From: Eublepharis macularius
Taxonomy: Eukaryota > Chordata > Lepidosauria > Squamata > Eublepharidae
Length of the DNA: 64,000 nucleotides
NCBI RefSeq assembly: GCF_028583425.1
Contig: NC_072795.1
Span: forward strand, 9,199,001 to 9,263,000
Direction: 5' to 3'
Position 1 is the stretch's first letter, and each line of letters opens with the position of its first letter. The notes beneath the pieces are model-generated. The model did not search any database. It saw nothing but the letters and a program-made list of their open reading frames with translations, and had not been told where the DNA came from. Shown here piece after piece: positions 31,346 through 42,659 of the stretch. A program made the translations under genes and the position numbers.

Positions 31346-33299
31346 TATTGGGTCCCCATTTTTTCATATGCATCAAAATTGTTGACTTAAAGATTGTATA
31401 TATTTATTTTCATTGTCAATTTATTACATTCTTGATTGAGTATTATACTTTTTAGACTGTGTTGCTACCTTCCCTGTTTGTTCTGTTAGTAATTTCATTA
31501 CAGCAATCAGTTAGAAAGAGAACGGAATGAAATTGATTAGATCAGTCTTGGTAGGCGGCAATAATAGGTGCAATGTATTTTATTCAAATCTCCTGATAAT
31601 ACTGGCAATATAAAAGAATATGCTTAATTGTCTCTACCAGTCCAGATTGACAGGAGCAGAGATGATTTATGTATGGGTTATGAGCATATCTCCCCTCCAA
31701 AAGAGCAGAGGGGAGAACATTTAAGTCGAGCTAAAGTAAAAGCTCTGCGGTATTCTGGAAATTCCAATGAAAAAAGATAGCTGGGCAGAGCAAAATTTTG
31801 ATTTCTATTCCCCTCTACTGGGACATACAAGGCTTGTGCTCTATCTACTTGTAGAGAGAGGTCCTATAATCTCTGTTTGGTTATCAAGAGGACAGAGTAA
31901 TTATCAATGTGCAGGAGAGCTGTACTGGAAAAAAACAGTAGTGACAATTTGCGCTCTATTGTTGAGAGCCAGCTGGAGCAGTAACTATCTAGGAGGATTA
32001 AAGAAGTTAATCCAGAAGGGGATAGATTTATCCTGAGCCATAGGGAAATAGCATGGAACCAAGCCCGGGTTTCCAATGAGACTAATCCAGCCTCTAGCCT
32101 AAGCAAAGCATTGTGAACACATGTTGGTACTCCTAATAAAGATCTTAAAAACGTTGGTTTAATTGCTTCATGTTTGGAATAGTTTTTGTACAGAGATACC
32201 TGCTCACTATACATAAACTGTGGTGCCGTCTTGCCCTGAAAATCGTTCAGAGCATAGGGAATATACTGTAAGTTCCTCCTTTGGTATGAAAGAATCTCAG
32301 TGTTGCTGAGGCTGTTTTTTGGGTGGATTCTGTAACCTGGGGAATGAGAGTGGCCCATGAATCTGAAGATTGAAATACAACTTTCCAAATATCTAAAAAC
32401 TTTGACTAGTTTAATCTTATGTCCATTTGCCACCTATGCATTTTGGGTCTTTTAGCAAAAACAAGTACTTCAGTTTCAGTGAAATTTATAGTTTGATGTT
32501 CTTCATTACAATGGTCAAAAGTGCTAGGAGAGCTCTCCTCAGCTCATACACCTACCTTGGTGTATGACAGAATAGCTGTGTCATCTGCATATAAAAGCAT
32601 AGGAATGGGTATATTTGCAATGGTTGGGGGGGGTGGAAATCCAGATTAGAAAGGGACTGTACCATGGAATTTATGCAGAAATTGAATAATAAAGGAGCAA
32701 GTATACAGCCTTGTGCCCTCCTAACTGTCACCTTATGAGACAGAAGCCCTTGAGGGTTGCATCTTACTGATAATTGGTTATCTTCATGGAGGGCACGTAT
32801 GAGGGCTAACAATCTACAGTCTATTGTAGCCTCTTAAAGTTTTAACCAGAGTCAATTGCGTGAGATGCTATCAAACACCATTTTATACTCAACAAATGCT
32901 GTATACAACACTCCCGTTGGCCTAGCAGCATATTTGTCTACTAGATGTTGCAAAATCAAGACATTGGTCCATGGTACAGCAGCCAGCTCTAAACCCAGCT
33001 TGTTATTCTGCTGATTTGTTTTCCATATCTATCCAGACCCAAAGCTTCCAATACTAGTTTCTACTGTACAGTTTTCCCACCACACTAAGCAGACTAATCG
33101 GTCAGAAAAGGGTCTGACATTGCCCCCTTCTTAGATGTTGGAATAATAACTGCCATGACACAGTCTTTAAGAATCTGGGCTGTTTGAGCGATATAAGTGA
33201 AGAGAGTTGTATGTACCGGGGCCCACCAGTCAATATCTGATTTTATCAACTCAGTAGGGATCAGATCACTTCCAGGGGCCTTCCCCAGCTTTATATGGG
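31346..33299 (-). mobile_element. Degraded non-LTR LINE, reverse transcriptase to C-terminus
   Basis: Minus-strand fragments in order: GKAPGSDLIPTELIKSDIDW (33290-33100), the RT palm entry RRAQGCILAPLLFNFCINSM (about 32730-32670), and a C-terminal part ALNDFQGKTAPQFMY, then LLGVPTCVHNALLRLEAGLV (32433-31864). Many stops and frameshifts. A jockey-superfamily element, perhaps L2/Vingi-like. Confidence 0.55.
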
Positions 33300-34056
33300 T
33301 TATAATAATAACATTAATAACATTTGATTTATATACCACCCTTCAGGACAACTTAATGCCCGCTCAGAGCGGTTTACAAAGTATGTCATTATTATCCCCA
33401 CAACAAAACTCCCTGAGAGGTGGGTAGGGCTGAGAGAGCTCCAGAGTGTCAGAAGCTGTTTTAATCTAAGTAACGCCATATTTAACCATGTAGTGTTTTA
33501 GACTTCTTTCCCTCCAGGCAACACCTGCAAGGAGCCGATTCCATTAGAAAGGATGCTGTCTTATCTGCTGTTTTGTCCTTGGCCAGCTCCGCGCTCCTCT
33601 GAGAAGTTTTGCTGTATGAACTCGGGGTGGGGGGGAGGCTGGGCTCCGGGAGTGTGAAATGTAACAACCTTTACTCTATGATTCATTCCTAGCAACACCT
33701 TGGTTGGCCAGGATCTCTAATCCTGGAATATGTACATCTGGGCTTGAATGCTGTCTTTCACAATAAACCTTTTGAAATCAAAAGACCTTGTCTTCTTGCA
33801 GAAGGGAGTGAAACAGACTATCAAGTTTGGAATGCCATAACCTGACACAGAGAACTGTGACTAGCCCAAGGCCACCCATCTGGCTTCAAGTGGAGGAGTG
33901 AGGAATCAAACCTGGCTCTCCAGATTAGAGTCCTGCCGCTCTTAAGTGACTAGCCCAAGGTCACCCAGCTGGCTTCAAATGGAGGAGTGGGGAATCAAAC
34001 CCGGCTCTCCAGATTAGAGTCCCGCGCTCTTAACCACTACACCAAACTGGCTCCTT
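33300..34056 (-). repeat. tRNA-derived SINE, split by a solo LTR
   Basis: Tail 33300-33446 and head 33848-34056, minus strand. The head region is duplicated: the block from ACTAGCCCAAGG to the CTCCAGATTAGAGTCC stretch occurs at about 33859-33944 and again 33947-34024. Without the LTR the SINE is continuous. Confidence 0.7.
33447..33847 (+). mobile_element. Solo LTR, family 1, copy 2
   Basis: 401 bp beginning TGTCAG and ending CTGACA, with exact 5-bp duplications CAGAG (33442-33446 and 33848-33852). AATAAA at 33762-33767 is followed by CTTTTGAAATCAAAAGACCT. It interrupts the SINE at 33300-34056. Confidence 0.85.
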
Positions 34057-34489
34057 ATAAACTTCCTAACTTCTGCAACCATGACTGGAGGCCAAGATGG
34101 AAAAGTATCTAAATTAATCAGAGAACATTGCGTCTGAGTTGTCTCAGCTGCATACAATGATTAAAGGAGATCTGCAAGACCACTTGATTGTTTGGAGACA
34201 AAGGGTGGAACCTGCATTTGCTGTTGTTTTTGTACACTACGTTCTCCTTGAGAGGAAAATAGTGTTGGGTGGTTCTTTAATTTGAGAGTTCGACTGAGAG
34301 CATAGCTTGGAGATTTTAAGAACTCCAGTCCTTAATAAAAGAAAACTTATATTTTCTTTAAAAGCCTTGACCATGTTGTTAAATATGCCAAGCTTATTAA
34401 AGACTAGCAACTAAGCCTGTTGTAAAAACAATGAGCTCTAGAAAATGGCACTCCTCCCCATACCATGTCTGTGGAAAGTGGCAGGTGGC
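34057..34489. other. Intergenic, no feature recognised
   Basis: AT-rich sequence; no coding signal. Confidence 0.4.
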
Positions 34490-35281
34490 ACGAACAAGCT
34501 GTTTGTGAGGCCCCATTCTAAATGAACAGGTGATCGTTGCAAGCCTCCTTCATTGCTGTTCATCAAGCCAGACAGTCTGGAACCTGCAATCGATTCCCTT
34601 GGCACCTTAGGGAGGGATTGTCTGAACTCTGTCTGAACTCCTGCTGTTGCCCTGGAACCCCCAATCTAAGCCCAACTTAGCTTGATAGGCAGGTCTTCCT
34701 TTCAAGTGTGGAGCTCCAAATTTGTTACAACAATGGAGCAAAGAGCAGAGGGGAGGGGGGCTCCCAGCTGTGGCTTAGTTTGCAGACAGTGGAAAGGGAG
34801 TGACAGTTGCTATTGGTATTTTGATAGAGAGAGTGCATTGGAGCTTGAATTTTCTTTGTGTATGGTGGGATAGGCATCTACCTCTTCAAGTTCCAGGGCT
34901 GCTGCTAGGCTGTGGGCCAAGCTATTATTTATTACTGGTACCTTTCCTGCTGCCTGCTCAGGTAAGGTTTCTGGGAGTGGTGCAGTAGGGATCTACCCCT
35001 TCAAGTTCCAGGGCTGCTGCCAGGCTCTGGGGCCAAATGATTATTTATTATTGGTACCTTCCCTGGTGCCTGTTCAGGTAAGGTTTTTGGGAGTGGCGCA
35101 GTAGGGATCTTTACTTGGATGATGGCTGGAGGAGAGCCTGCTGGCCCCCATGAACAGCCAACCATGAACATGTTCATGAACAGGGCCATGTTCATGGTTG
35201 TTCGTGAGTCCCCATTCATGGATGGTAATGAACAACTAACATCATATTTGGGTTTTTTTTCTGTTTGTGTCCATCTTTAGC
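34490..35281 (-). mobile_element. hAT-like nonautonomous element, second copy
   Basis: The interior is inverted relative to 3021-3703: GCACGAACAAGCTG, TTGCAAGCCTCC, TTCATCAAGCCAGACAG and TCAAGTGTGGAGCTCCAAAT. An internal direct duplication of GTTCCAGGGCTGCTGC (34890 and 35006) is visible. The right end reads GTTTGTGTCCATCTTTAG. Confidence 0.45.
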
Positions 35282-35649
35282 TGGGACCAGTGAGGCCTCC
35301 CCCTCACAGGACTGCCAGGGCAGGGCCCAGGTCAAAGGGAGGGAGGCAGGCTGGCTGCCACTGTCCCTCCGACTCCTCCTTAGGGCCTTTCCACATGCCC
35401 CTTCTGGAAGCTGAGGTGGGTCCTCTGCAAGCTTCTCCTCTCAGGAACTGCCAGGGCACCCGTGGGGATGGGGGGGGATGAGAGGGGTTGGGCTTCACAG
35501 GGCTCTCTGCAGCTAAGTGTGGCTGTCCAGATTGAGGGAAGGGTAAAGAAGCCCAGGTGCTGTAATCCGGGTGGTGGCTGGGGCAGCCTCGGCTATGGGG
35601 TTGTCCCTCCCTCCTGCTCTCTGCTCAGCCAAAGCTGGCTTGAGGGCCT
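35282..35649. other. GC-rich intergenic
   Basis: Mixed GC-rich sequence without a recognisable gene; frames are short. Confidence 0.35.
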
Positions 35650-35908
35650 GAATAATAACATTAGTAATAACATTCAATTTATATACCGCGTTCAGAATGA
35701 CTTAACACCCACTCAGAGTAGGTTACAAAGCGCGTTATTTTTATCCCTACAACAAAACACCCTGTGAGGTAGGTGGGGCTGAGAGAGCTCTGAGAGAGCT
35801 ATGACTGACCCAAGGTCTCCCAGCTGGCCTCAAGTGGAGGAGTGAGGAATCAAACCTGGTTCTCCAGATTAGAGTCCTGTGCTCTTAACCATCACACCAC
35901 ACTGGCTG
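35650..35908 (-). repeat. tRNA-derived SINE
   Basis: Tail TTCAATTTATATACCGCGTTC at left, head GCCAGTGTGGTGTGATGGTTAAGAG on the minus strand at right, B box GGTTTGATTCC. Same family as 20018-20268. Confidence 0.7.
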
Positions 35909-35924
35909 CAACCATCCCTTGCAT

Positions 35925-36345
35925 TCCCAACACATGAGGGGGTCATGGCTGGGCCTTTCCATTGTGCCAGGCCTTCCTGGGGCTCTGGAGAGTGGCACTG
36001 GGCCTTCCTGCCACTGTGCCAGGCCTCCCTGGGTCTTTGGAGGGTTTTGCTAGGTCTTCCCAGGCCTCTGCAAAGCTGTGCAGGGCCTTCCCGTTGCCAC
36101 AGTAGCCTCTTTGGGGCCTCCAGACAGCCGTGGTACAGTGTATGGCCTTCCTGGAGGGCCATGTCAGGCTGTCCCGCTGTGGCACTGGACCTTCCCAGGC
36201 CTCTGGAGAGCTGCACTGGACCTTCTTGCCACAGCCCTGGGCCTTACTAGGCCTCTGGACAGCCATGCTGTGCCTTCTCACCACTGCACCAGGCCTTCTT
36301 AGGCCTCTGGAGGACCCAAGGCAGCGGAAAGGCAAGCTGTGTTGC
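35925..36345. repeat. Degenerate GC-rich tandem repeat
   Basis: Loose repeats of GGCCTTCCTGCCACTGTGCC and AGGCCTCTGGAGAGCTG-type units spaced about 45-60 bp. The overlapping frames on both strands (35869-36399) are repeat-derived. Confidence 0.55.
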
Positions 36346-37385
36346 TTACAATTCAGTTCTTATCCCTGCGGAGTACACCTGCACGTGGGTAAAAAGTGAG
36401 TTGTCGGCAACACGGTTTGCCTTTTATATCTTAGCATGCCATTTAGCCCTTGGAAAATGGCTATTACTGTTTCTCCCATCAGCAAACACTGATCCCCTAT
36501 GAACTTCATTAAGAAGTCTTTTTTTTTTCGCCATTGTAACTGCATATCAGGTTTCTCCACCCCACATGGCGGCCATTCCTTGTGACTAGCCTTCTCTTGA
36601 GGAGGTGATGCTTCTATTATCTCTGTTGTGTTTAAGAGTTCATTTCTATCTCCCCCACCCAGTGTAAAATTATCTGGGTCTGTCTGTAATAGCAGCTCCT
36701 CTGCATTCTCCTCCTCTACATTCAGGATGAGTTGGGAAATTATTAAGCAAAAGTTTCACTTACTATTTCTTTTGATAGAAAGTCATCAATTTGTAGTTGC
36801 TTAGCTGTTTTCAAAAGAGAGTAGAAGTCTAGGGGGCTTCTTCTTTTTCCCCATTGTTGGTCTAAAGTTGTGTAGGGAAGGAGTACTTAAGTTGCTCTTG
36901 ACTCCTCCAAGGTTAAAGCTACTGTGTTATCCGAAGCCAGGCATTCGGCTAAAAAATAAACGTGAAGCTCAGGTTGTTCTTATCCAATTATACCAGTTGA
37001 GGCTGATAGAAATCTTGTAACGGAATTAAACTGTGTAAAAACAAATAAAACCACAGAACTTGTTAGAGATGATGCTATCTCGCCTCCATCTTGCCAGGTT
37101 CCTATGTCAAAGTAGCACCATTCTTCTCCCTGTCCTGGAAAGGGAAATTTAATTTTTGTAAACCTGTTCCATACATCAGGATTTGAGTCCAGTGGCACTT
37201 TAAACACCAAATCATGTTCCTCAGAGACTGAAAAACTTCCTTAGTAAGTCTGGCAGATTTAATTGTGAACAGCTGTGCCATGGGTGAATGGGATTGTAAA
37301 ATGAGGCTGGAGAAAAATGTGAAACAACATGAGGCTGGAGATGAAAGTGAAACTTCCCACTAAGCTAATAGGGAACAAAATCAAG
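36346..37385. other. Intergenic, unassigned
   Basis: No repeat family or gene recognised. The minus frame 36560-36360 (66 aa) has no known domain. Confidence 0.4.
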
Positions 37386-37546
37386 AACTAACAAAGGAAG
37401 CAGCAAGATTCGAGTCCAGAAGCACCTTAAAGACCAACAAAATTTCCAGGGTATAAGTGTTGGAGAATCAAAGCTGCTCCTGGGCTTGCATCTTGCTTCT
37501 CTACACCAGACCAACACGGCTACCCAACTGAAACTAACAAAAGAAG
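37386..37546. mobile_element. Short Penelope UTR insertion
   Basis: AACTAACAAAGGAAG (37386-37400) and AACTAACAAAAGAAG (37532-37546) form a 15-bp duplication with one mismatch. The 131-bp insert has inverted pieces of the Penelope UTR: GAGTCCAGAAGCACCTTAAAGACCAAC and CCAGACCAACACGGCTACCC. Confidence 0.5.
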
Positions 37547-38114
37547 GCAATGGCAAACCACTCTGTAAAAAGTCTGCTAAGAAAACGTCTTGATGAGACT
37601 TTCCCCCTTGGGTCAATAATGACACTGTGCTTGCACAGGGGACTACCTTTACCTTTACCATGCACAGAGAAACATAATTCTCTCTTTTGCTCAAGATGAA
37701 TTGGATATGAGTTCTTTTGCTCAGCTGTAGAATATTCTGAAGTTGGTTCTACTCAGTTGCAGAATTCATATGTATAACTGCACAGAGACCATAAAAAAGA
37801 ATTAGCTGGGTTAACTGTCTTAGACTGGAGTAACTCTGATTAGGATTACACTGCAAATCATTCTAAACAAGCCCAGAAACAAAATTAAAATAGGGCTCAC
37901 AATGCTCTTCATCATCTAGCAGCGTCTTCCACGTGACTTACTACTGCAAGCTCTTCATTTACCCCAAAATTAGATACTGAAATGTAACTGGCAAGATCTA
38001 GAATGATTGCTTCCACCTATATCAAATGGCTTGAGCTTTAAGATCACTTGGTGAGGCTCTTCTGTACGAGGCAACATTGTTCTTCAGTTCTTCTGAAATA
38101 AATGAAAGGCTTTC
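37547..38114. other. Intergenic, SINE tail fragment
   Basis: A SINE-like stretch GGCAATGGCAAACCACTCTG, then TTGGGTCAATAATGACACTG (about 37545-37660). Otherwise nothing seen. Confidence 0.4.
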
Positions 38115-38560
38115 ATTTATTTGTTTGTTTGTTTATAGTCCACCTTTCTTGCAGAGACTCAAGGGAGATTACACAGTAAAGCTCGATAAAATCAACTGCT
38201 GAGGCATTCAACAAACAAAATATAGTGAGAACCGCAGAAATTTGAAAACAAGCAAAAATATGATACAGACCTGAAACAATGTTGGAACAAAACATAAGCA
38301 ATTTAACATAATATAAAGGGTTACGTCAACACTGCTGATATTGCTAGATCTTACAGCAGTGTCCAACACGGTCAAAGTACAGCGGAATGCAGATGAAGCA
38401 TTCCAATCATAACATCCTTTTGTAAAAGCTTTTCCAAAGTTCAGAGGCTATGTTATATAATCATTGTATCATACAACTCGTACTGTTTGAGGAAGGAAAC
38501 ATCCCTAGAGTCTCCTAAGTTCACATGACAGGATAGCCAGAGGTTAGTGGAGAGTGCCAT
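38115..38560 (-). mobile_element. LINE 3' UTR fragment
   Basis: TTTATAGTCCACCTTTCTTGC, GAGATTACACAG and later blocks parallel 2720-2935 and 11190-11550. Minus-strand LINE tail, noncoding. Confidence 0.5.
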
Positions 38561-38740
38561 CCCCTGTTGGGGTTTTCAATGCAGGAGACAAACAGAGGTG
38601 GTTTGCCATTGCTTAACTCTGCAGGTCTGGTCTTCCTTGGAGGTATCCCATTCAATTACTGAGGCCGACCCTGCTTAGCTTCTGAGATCTGACAAGATCA
38701 GGCTCCCCCGGGTTACTCAGGGCCAAGTCCAGGCTCCTGA
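38561..38740 (-). repeat. 5S-derived SINE
   Basis: On the minus strand: CCTGATCTTGTCAGATCTCA, GAAGCTAAGCAGGGTCGGCC and TAATTGAATGGGATACC, then CAATGGCAAACCACC. It lies about 200 bp upstream of the orphan CYP2 exon. Confidence 0.65.
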
Positions 38741-38943
38741 GGGTTGCCAGCTGAGAGATTAAAAGAAGATGCATAAGGAGGAATGGTTGTAGCAGTAGGA
38801 GTTGCTGGTGGTCTACTTTAGGAGGTGGGAAGGATCCATGGTCCTTCAATCCAGGTTTCCTCCTTGAAGTCCAAATTAGCTGCAGACTTGAGCGTATTTG
38901 GCACACGTTTCCCACTTGATTTGTTCTCTTATTTCCTTGGCAG

Positions 38944-39131
38944 GGGCCTGTATGTGTCCAGGTCAGCACCTGGGAAAGATAGAGCTCTTCATCTTCTTCA
39001 CCAGCCTGCTGAGGTCATTCACTTTCCAGCCACCAGAAGGAGTAAAAGAGCTCAACCAAAAGCCTGTAGTAGGATTAACAGTGTATCCTCATCCATATGA
39101 AGTCTGTGCTATTCCTCACTCAAATATTTAG
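38944..39131 (+). pseudogene. Orphan CYP2 exon 9
   Basis: An acceptor TTCCTTGGCAG precedes a frame in the exon 9 phase: ACMCPGQHLGKIELFIFFTS, then FQPPEGVKELNQKPVVGLTV and a PYEVCAI end, stop TAG 39129-39131. It matches gene A exon 9 at about half of its residues. In the haem loop the ligand cysteine is kept, but the conserved arginine of GxRxC is cysteine (TGT, one C-to-T change from CGT). No exons 1-8 are seen between 21277 and 38943, so it is a remnant of a lost CYP2 copy. A role as an alternative last exon of gene A cannot be excluded. Confidence 0.8.
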
Positions 39132-39560
39132 GAAACTATGTAAATAATTGATGCAGCACATTTTTACTGTTAGTTTTGCCCTGCTTTCTTTAACCATGAA
39201 CTGATATCCTACTGGGACTTGTACAATATTTGAGAGCTTTCCCACTTTATGAGAATTTGATGGATGTCACACATGAAGCTGCCCTCAGCCCATCAAAGCC
39301 AGCATTGTCTATTCAAGCCGAGTCTGTACAGGTCAATTTCATCCGTTCAGTTTCCATACTGCAGCAGGAGGTCTTGGTGACCATTTGTACCAGATTTTCC
39401 ACCATGAGTAGTCACTCCAGCCACAATATAGCTTTTAACAAGGCTTTCCTGAGAGCGCTTATACACTGACATTTTTTAAAAAATCCACATTGTGGTCAGC
39501 TGTTTTCTCGTGCAACTGTTTCCCCCCCCCTCTCCCGTCCTCTCCCAGCCCACTGCATTG
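39132..39560. other. Downstream of the orphan exon
   Basis: No gene. A C-rich run lies at about 39522-39530. Confidence 0.4.
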
Positions 39561-39719
39561 TGATTAGCTACTCTCGTCTATCCAGTCGTGATTATCCAGT
39601 CGTCTGTCCATTGTGATTAGCTACTCTCGTCTATCCAGTCGTGATTATCCAGTCGTCTGTCCATTGTGATTAGCTACTCTCGTCTATCCAGTCGTGATTA
39701 TCCAGTCGTCTGTCCATTG
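39561..39719 (+). repeat. Exact 53-bp tandem repeat, 3 units
   Basis: Units start at 39561, 39614 and 39667 (TGATTAGCTACTCTCGTC...), followed by a partial fourth unit at 39720. The units look identical. Each contains TATCCAGTCG twice, so the unit is itself an older duplication. Confidence 0.85.
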
Positions 39720-40029
39720 TGATTAGCCACTCTCCCCTCCTTTCCATCCTTCCCCCCTTTCCTATTTCCTTTTCTATTTAAAATATTAAGTCCAGTGCAG
39801 GATCAATGAATCTCTGGTTTGAAAGCTCGCAGGGGGGAGTTCCCTTTTTATACTTTTTGCTTTGGCACAGGTGAGAATTTTGTATAGGGGCTAAATAAAG
39901 ATTTTAATGTGGAGTTTTAGATTCTCTTTTTATCCCATGGTGGAGAAACAGATGTTTGGGGGCAACAGAGATGGAGTCAGGAATGGAGCTTTGCCAGCAA
40001 TGCATCACTGCACCAATGAGATGATCATT
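39720..40029. other. Intergenic
   Basis: Pyrimidine-rich left part and a LINE/unknown right part; nothing assigned. Confidence 0.35.
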
Positions 40030-40135
40030 TCAGGTATCTGAAGAAGTGAGCTGTGACTCACGAAAGCGCCTACCCTACCACAAGTTTTGCTAGTCTTATA
40101 GGTCCTACTGGACTGTTACACTTTTCTACTTCTTC
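40030..40135 (+). mobile_element. Penelope UTR relic with hammerhead-like core
   Basis: CTGAAGA (40038-40044), a perfect 5-bp stem II GTGAG/CTCAC with loop CTGTGA, then GAAA (40062-40065), followed by TGCTAGTCTTATAGGTCCTACTGGAC. Helix III (GCGCCTACC) is not clearly formed. Confidence 0.5.
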
Positions 40136-40794
40136 TACCTTTGACTATACCTAGTCGAAGGAATTTACTTTCTCTGTATACTCCTCATTTTCGTCTCCTC
40201 CAAACTCTAAGCAGGCAGGGACACAGGAATCGGTGGGAGAGTGGATTATAAATCTAATAAATAAATAAAATTAAAATCTTGAAAATAGCTGGATTCTGAG
40301 GATAGGCTGTGTAACTCCTAGATTGCCAGATATGTATATTTTAGGAAGGAGATAAAGGGTTTGGGACTAGACTTCTGGAGTGATTAATGCACAGGTTTGT
40401 ACCTGTATATATGTGGAGAACTACTATGTTATTATATTGAATTTTGTCTGGGATTCCACTAAGGTTTTGTACAGACTTCTCTGAGATTACTTGCTCATAC
40501 AATATGGTTTTGAAGAGCCATCCCTCAACCTCTTGTACATAGTTCACGTTTATCTCTGCCCTTCCTTTATCAGCCTCAAGGATTATTGTGATCTCAAAAC
40601 TGTTGTTGAGGTTGTTATTGCATCCCTTTCTGCATGGCTGAGATTGTGTTGTAAGCAATGTCATTTGCTTGAGGCTTCTGGCTGACCTTCAGGAGTGGTT
40701 ACTCTAGATTTCTTCCTTCTGTAGCAGTTAGAGGATGGCAGTCCAGTTTTGGTAGGTGTGCTGAGAAAATAGGTTTACAGCAGTGACCTGGTTT
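40136..40794. other. Intergenic, LINE tail at left
   Basis: A LINE 3' tail-like GAGTGGATTATAAATCTAATAAATAAATA at about 40240-40268. The rest is unassigned; the minus frame 40664-40341 has no clear domain. Confidence 0.4.
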
Positions 40795-40975
40795 TAGGTG
40801 GGTAGCCATGTTTAGGTGGGGTGGGTAGCCATGTTGGTCTGCAGTAAATCAGCAAGATTTAGTAAAGGTATCTTCAAATATCTGAAGAAAGGAGCACTGA
40901 CTCTCAAAAGCTCATATCCTGAAAATCTTGTTGGTCTCTGTAAGGTGCCACTGGATGCAAATCCTGCAGTAGTAA
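40795..40975. mobile_element. Penelope UTR relic
   Basis: Inverted end pieces (GGTAGCCATGTTGGTCTGCAG at left, TTGTTGGTCTCTGTAAGGTGC at right) around a decayed core CTGAAGAAAGGAGC...CTCTCAAAA, in which GAAA has become AAAA. Confidence 0.5.
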
Positions 40976-41299
40976 CCTGTTCAGTACTATGCTGAGAGGA
41001 TGCTATCTGCCCATTGGGGAAACATCCAGTAGTGTGGGACTACTCTTTCAGCCATAGACAGTAGCAATTGACCTCTGGAAAGCCACCTGCTACTCTACCG
41101 AGAGGTTTAGTTCACTACAGAAAAAGGCTGGTAAACTGTCTAAACTCAGGAGTGATACAGTGGATAACAACAGCACTTTAACTCACCCGCCAACACTGTG
41201 AATCTCTCGTTCTCATCTCTCTGGTTTAGATATGACATTGTACCCAGGCTTTCCCTTTGTTCACCTTACAATGTGTACCTTTCCTTGCGCATAAATAAA

Positions 41300-41480
41300 C
41301 AGGCCCAAGTGGCACCGTAAAGATGATCAAAATTTATTCCAGCATAAGTTTTTGTGAATCAGCACTCCTTTCAACAGATGCATGGGGTGCAAAGCCATAG
41401 GAGACATATTTATGCTTAGTTACAAGCATCTGATGAAATGTGCTCTGACTTACAAAACCTTATTCTGAAATAACATAGCT
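41300..41480. mobile_element. Penelope UTR relics, inverted pair
   Basis: A minus copy (AAGTGGCACCGTAAAGATGATC to CAGATGCATGG, 41306-41385) and a plus copy (GCATCTGATGAAATGTGCTC, about 41426-41475). Both cores are decayed. Confidence 0.45.
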
Positions 41481-42100
41481 ACCCATCAATTAGTTCTTGT
41501 ACATAGTAAGAGACACGTTCATGTGGACTTGGAGTTCCAGAGTAAGGTTGCATGGTGTTCCATTATTCCTTTCAGTTTTGAAAATGCTCCTTCCCTAGTG
41601 AAGGGACTTCTGATTTGTTGAATACAACTCTCTTCCCACCAAGTGGCATCTTGTTGACTTTTAATGAGCCACTGAGTCGAATAGACATGTCTTTGCTCTT
41701 GCACTCCACTTTCTTTTACACTGTATGGAAAAACTGCAATAACTATGCCAAGGAAATCAATGCGGTACCCTGTGTTGATTTAATACATAAACTAACAACA
41801 GGCTGGCATCCTGCCTCATGTTCAGTGTTGTCTTTTAGTGAGATACATAGTACAAGCAACGTTTCCCTTCCCACTTTAAAAAGAGAGGGGGGATACTACA
41901 AGGTTCAGGGAGTGAAACAGGCAATCCTCCAGGGCTGATCTAAATAGAACAAGGGTGTTCCCAGAATCGTTAATAGATGGAAGAGGAGGGCATTTGGGGC
42001 AGGACCTGCTTGGCTGCAAAGAAATGAGGAAAACCATCACTACTTCTTTTATACAATTACTAACAAGATAGCCCACTGCGGGAAAAAATACAATGGGCTC
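41481..42100. other. Intergenic, unassigned
   Basis: No repeat family recognised; the frame 41615-41938 has no known domain. Confidence 0.35.
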
Positions 42101-42129
42101 AAGAAACCTGGGGCTGGGGAGGGCTGTCA

Positions 42130-42640
42130 GATGGGGTGGGGGCATGGGAGGACTGGCAGGCAGGGTGGGTGGAAGGGCTGGCAGGCAGAGGGGGCATGGA
42201 AGGGCTGGCAGGCAGGGGGGCATGGAAGGGCTAGCAGGCAGAGGGGGCTCAGAAGGGCTGGCAGGCAGAGGTGGCATAGAAGGGCAGGCAGGCAGAGGGG
42301 GCATGGAAGGGGTCGCAGGCAGGGGAGGCATGGAAGGGCTGGCAGGCAGAGGGGGCATGGAAGGGCTGGTGAGCAGAGGGGGCATGGAAGGGCTGCTAGG
42401 CAGGGGAGGCATGGAAGGGCTGGCAGGCAGGGGGGCATGGAAAGGCTGGTGAGCAGAGGGGGCATGGAAGGGCTGGCAGGCAGGGGGGCATGGAAAGGCT
42501 GGTGAGCAGAGGGGGCATGGAAGGGCTGGCAGGCAGGGGAGGCATGGAAGGGCTGGCAGGCAGGGGGGCATGGAAAGGCTGGTGAGCAGAGGGGGCATGG
42601 AAGGGCTGCTAGGCAGGGGGCTAGGGAGGACTGGCAGGCA
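42130..42640 (+). repeat. Minisatellite, unit about 27-30 bp
   Basis: About 17 units of GGCATGGAAGGGCTGGCAGG plus CAGAGGG or CAGGGG. Variant units (GGTGAGCAG) recur in a higher-order pattern from about 42361. The repeat is open in several frames, which creates the long Gly-rich (+) and Pro/Ser-rich (-) frames; these are artefacts. Confidence 0.85.
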
Positions 42641-42659
42641 TGGGCAGGGGAAGGCTGGC

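Noticed and set aside
21098-38943. Orphan exon 9 as a regular alternative last exon of gene A
   Set aside because: Possible in principle, but 17.7 kb of transposons intervene and the haem-loop arginine is lost; a remnant of another copy is the simpler reading. Kept only as a testable alternative.
39561-39740. CRISPR-like regular repeats
   Set aside because: Units are contiguous tandem copies without unique spacers, in a vertebrate genome.
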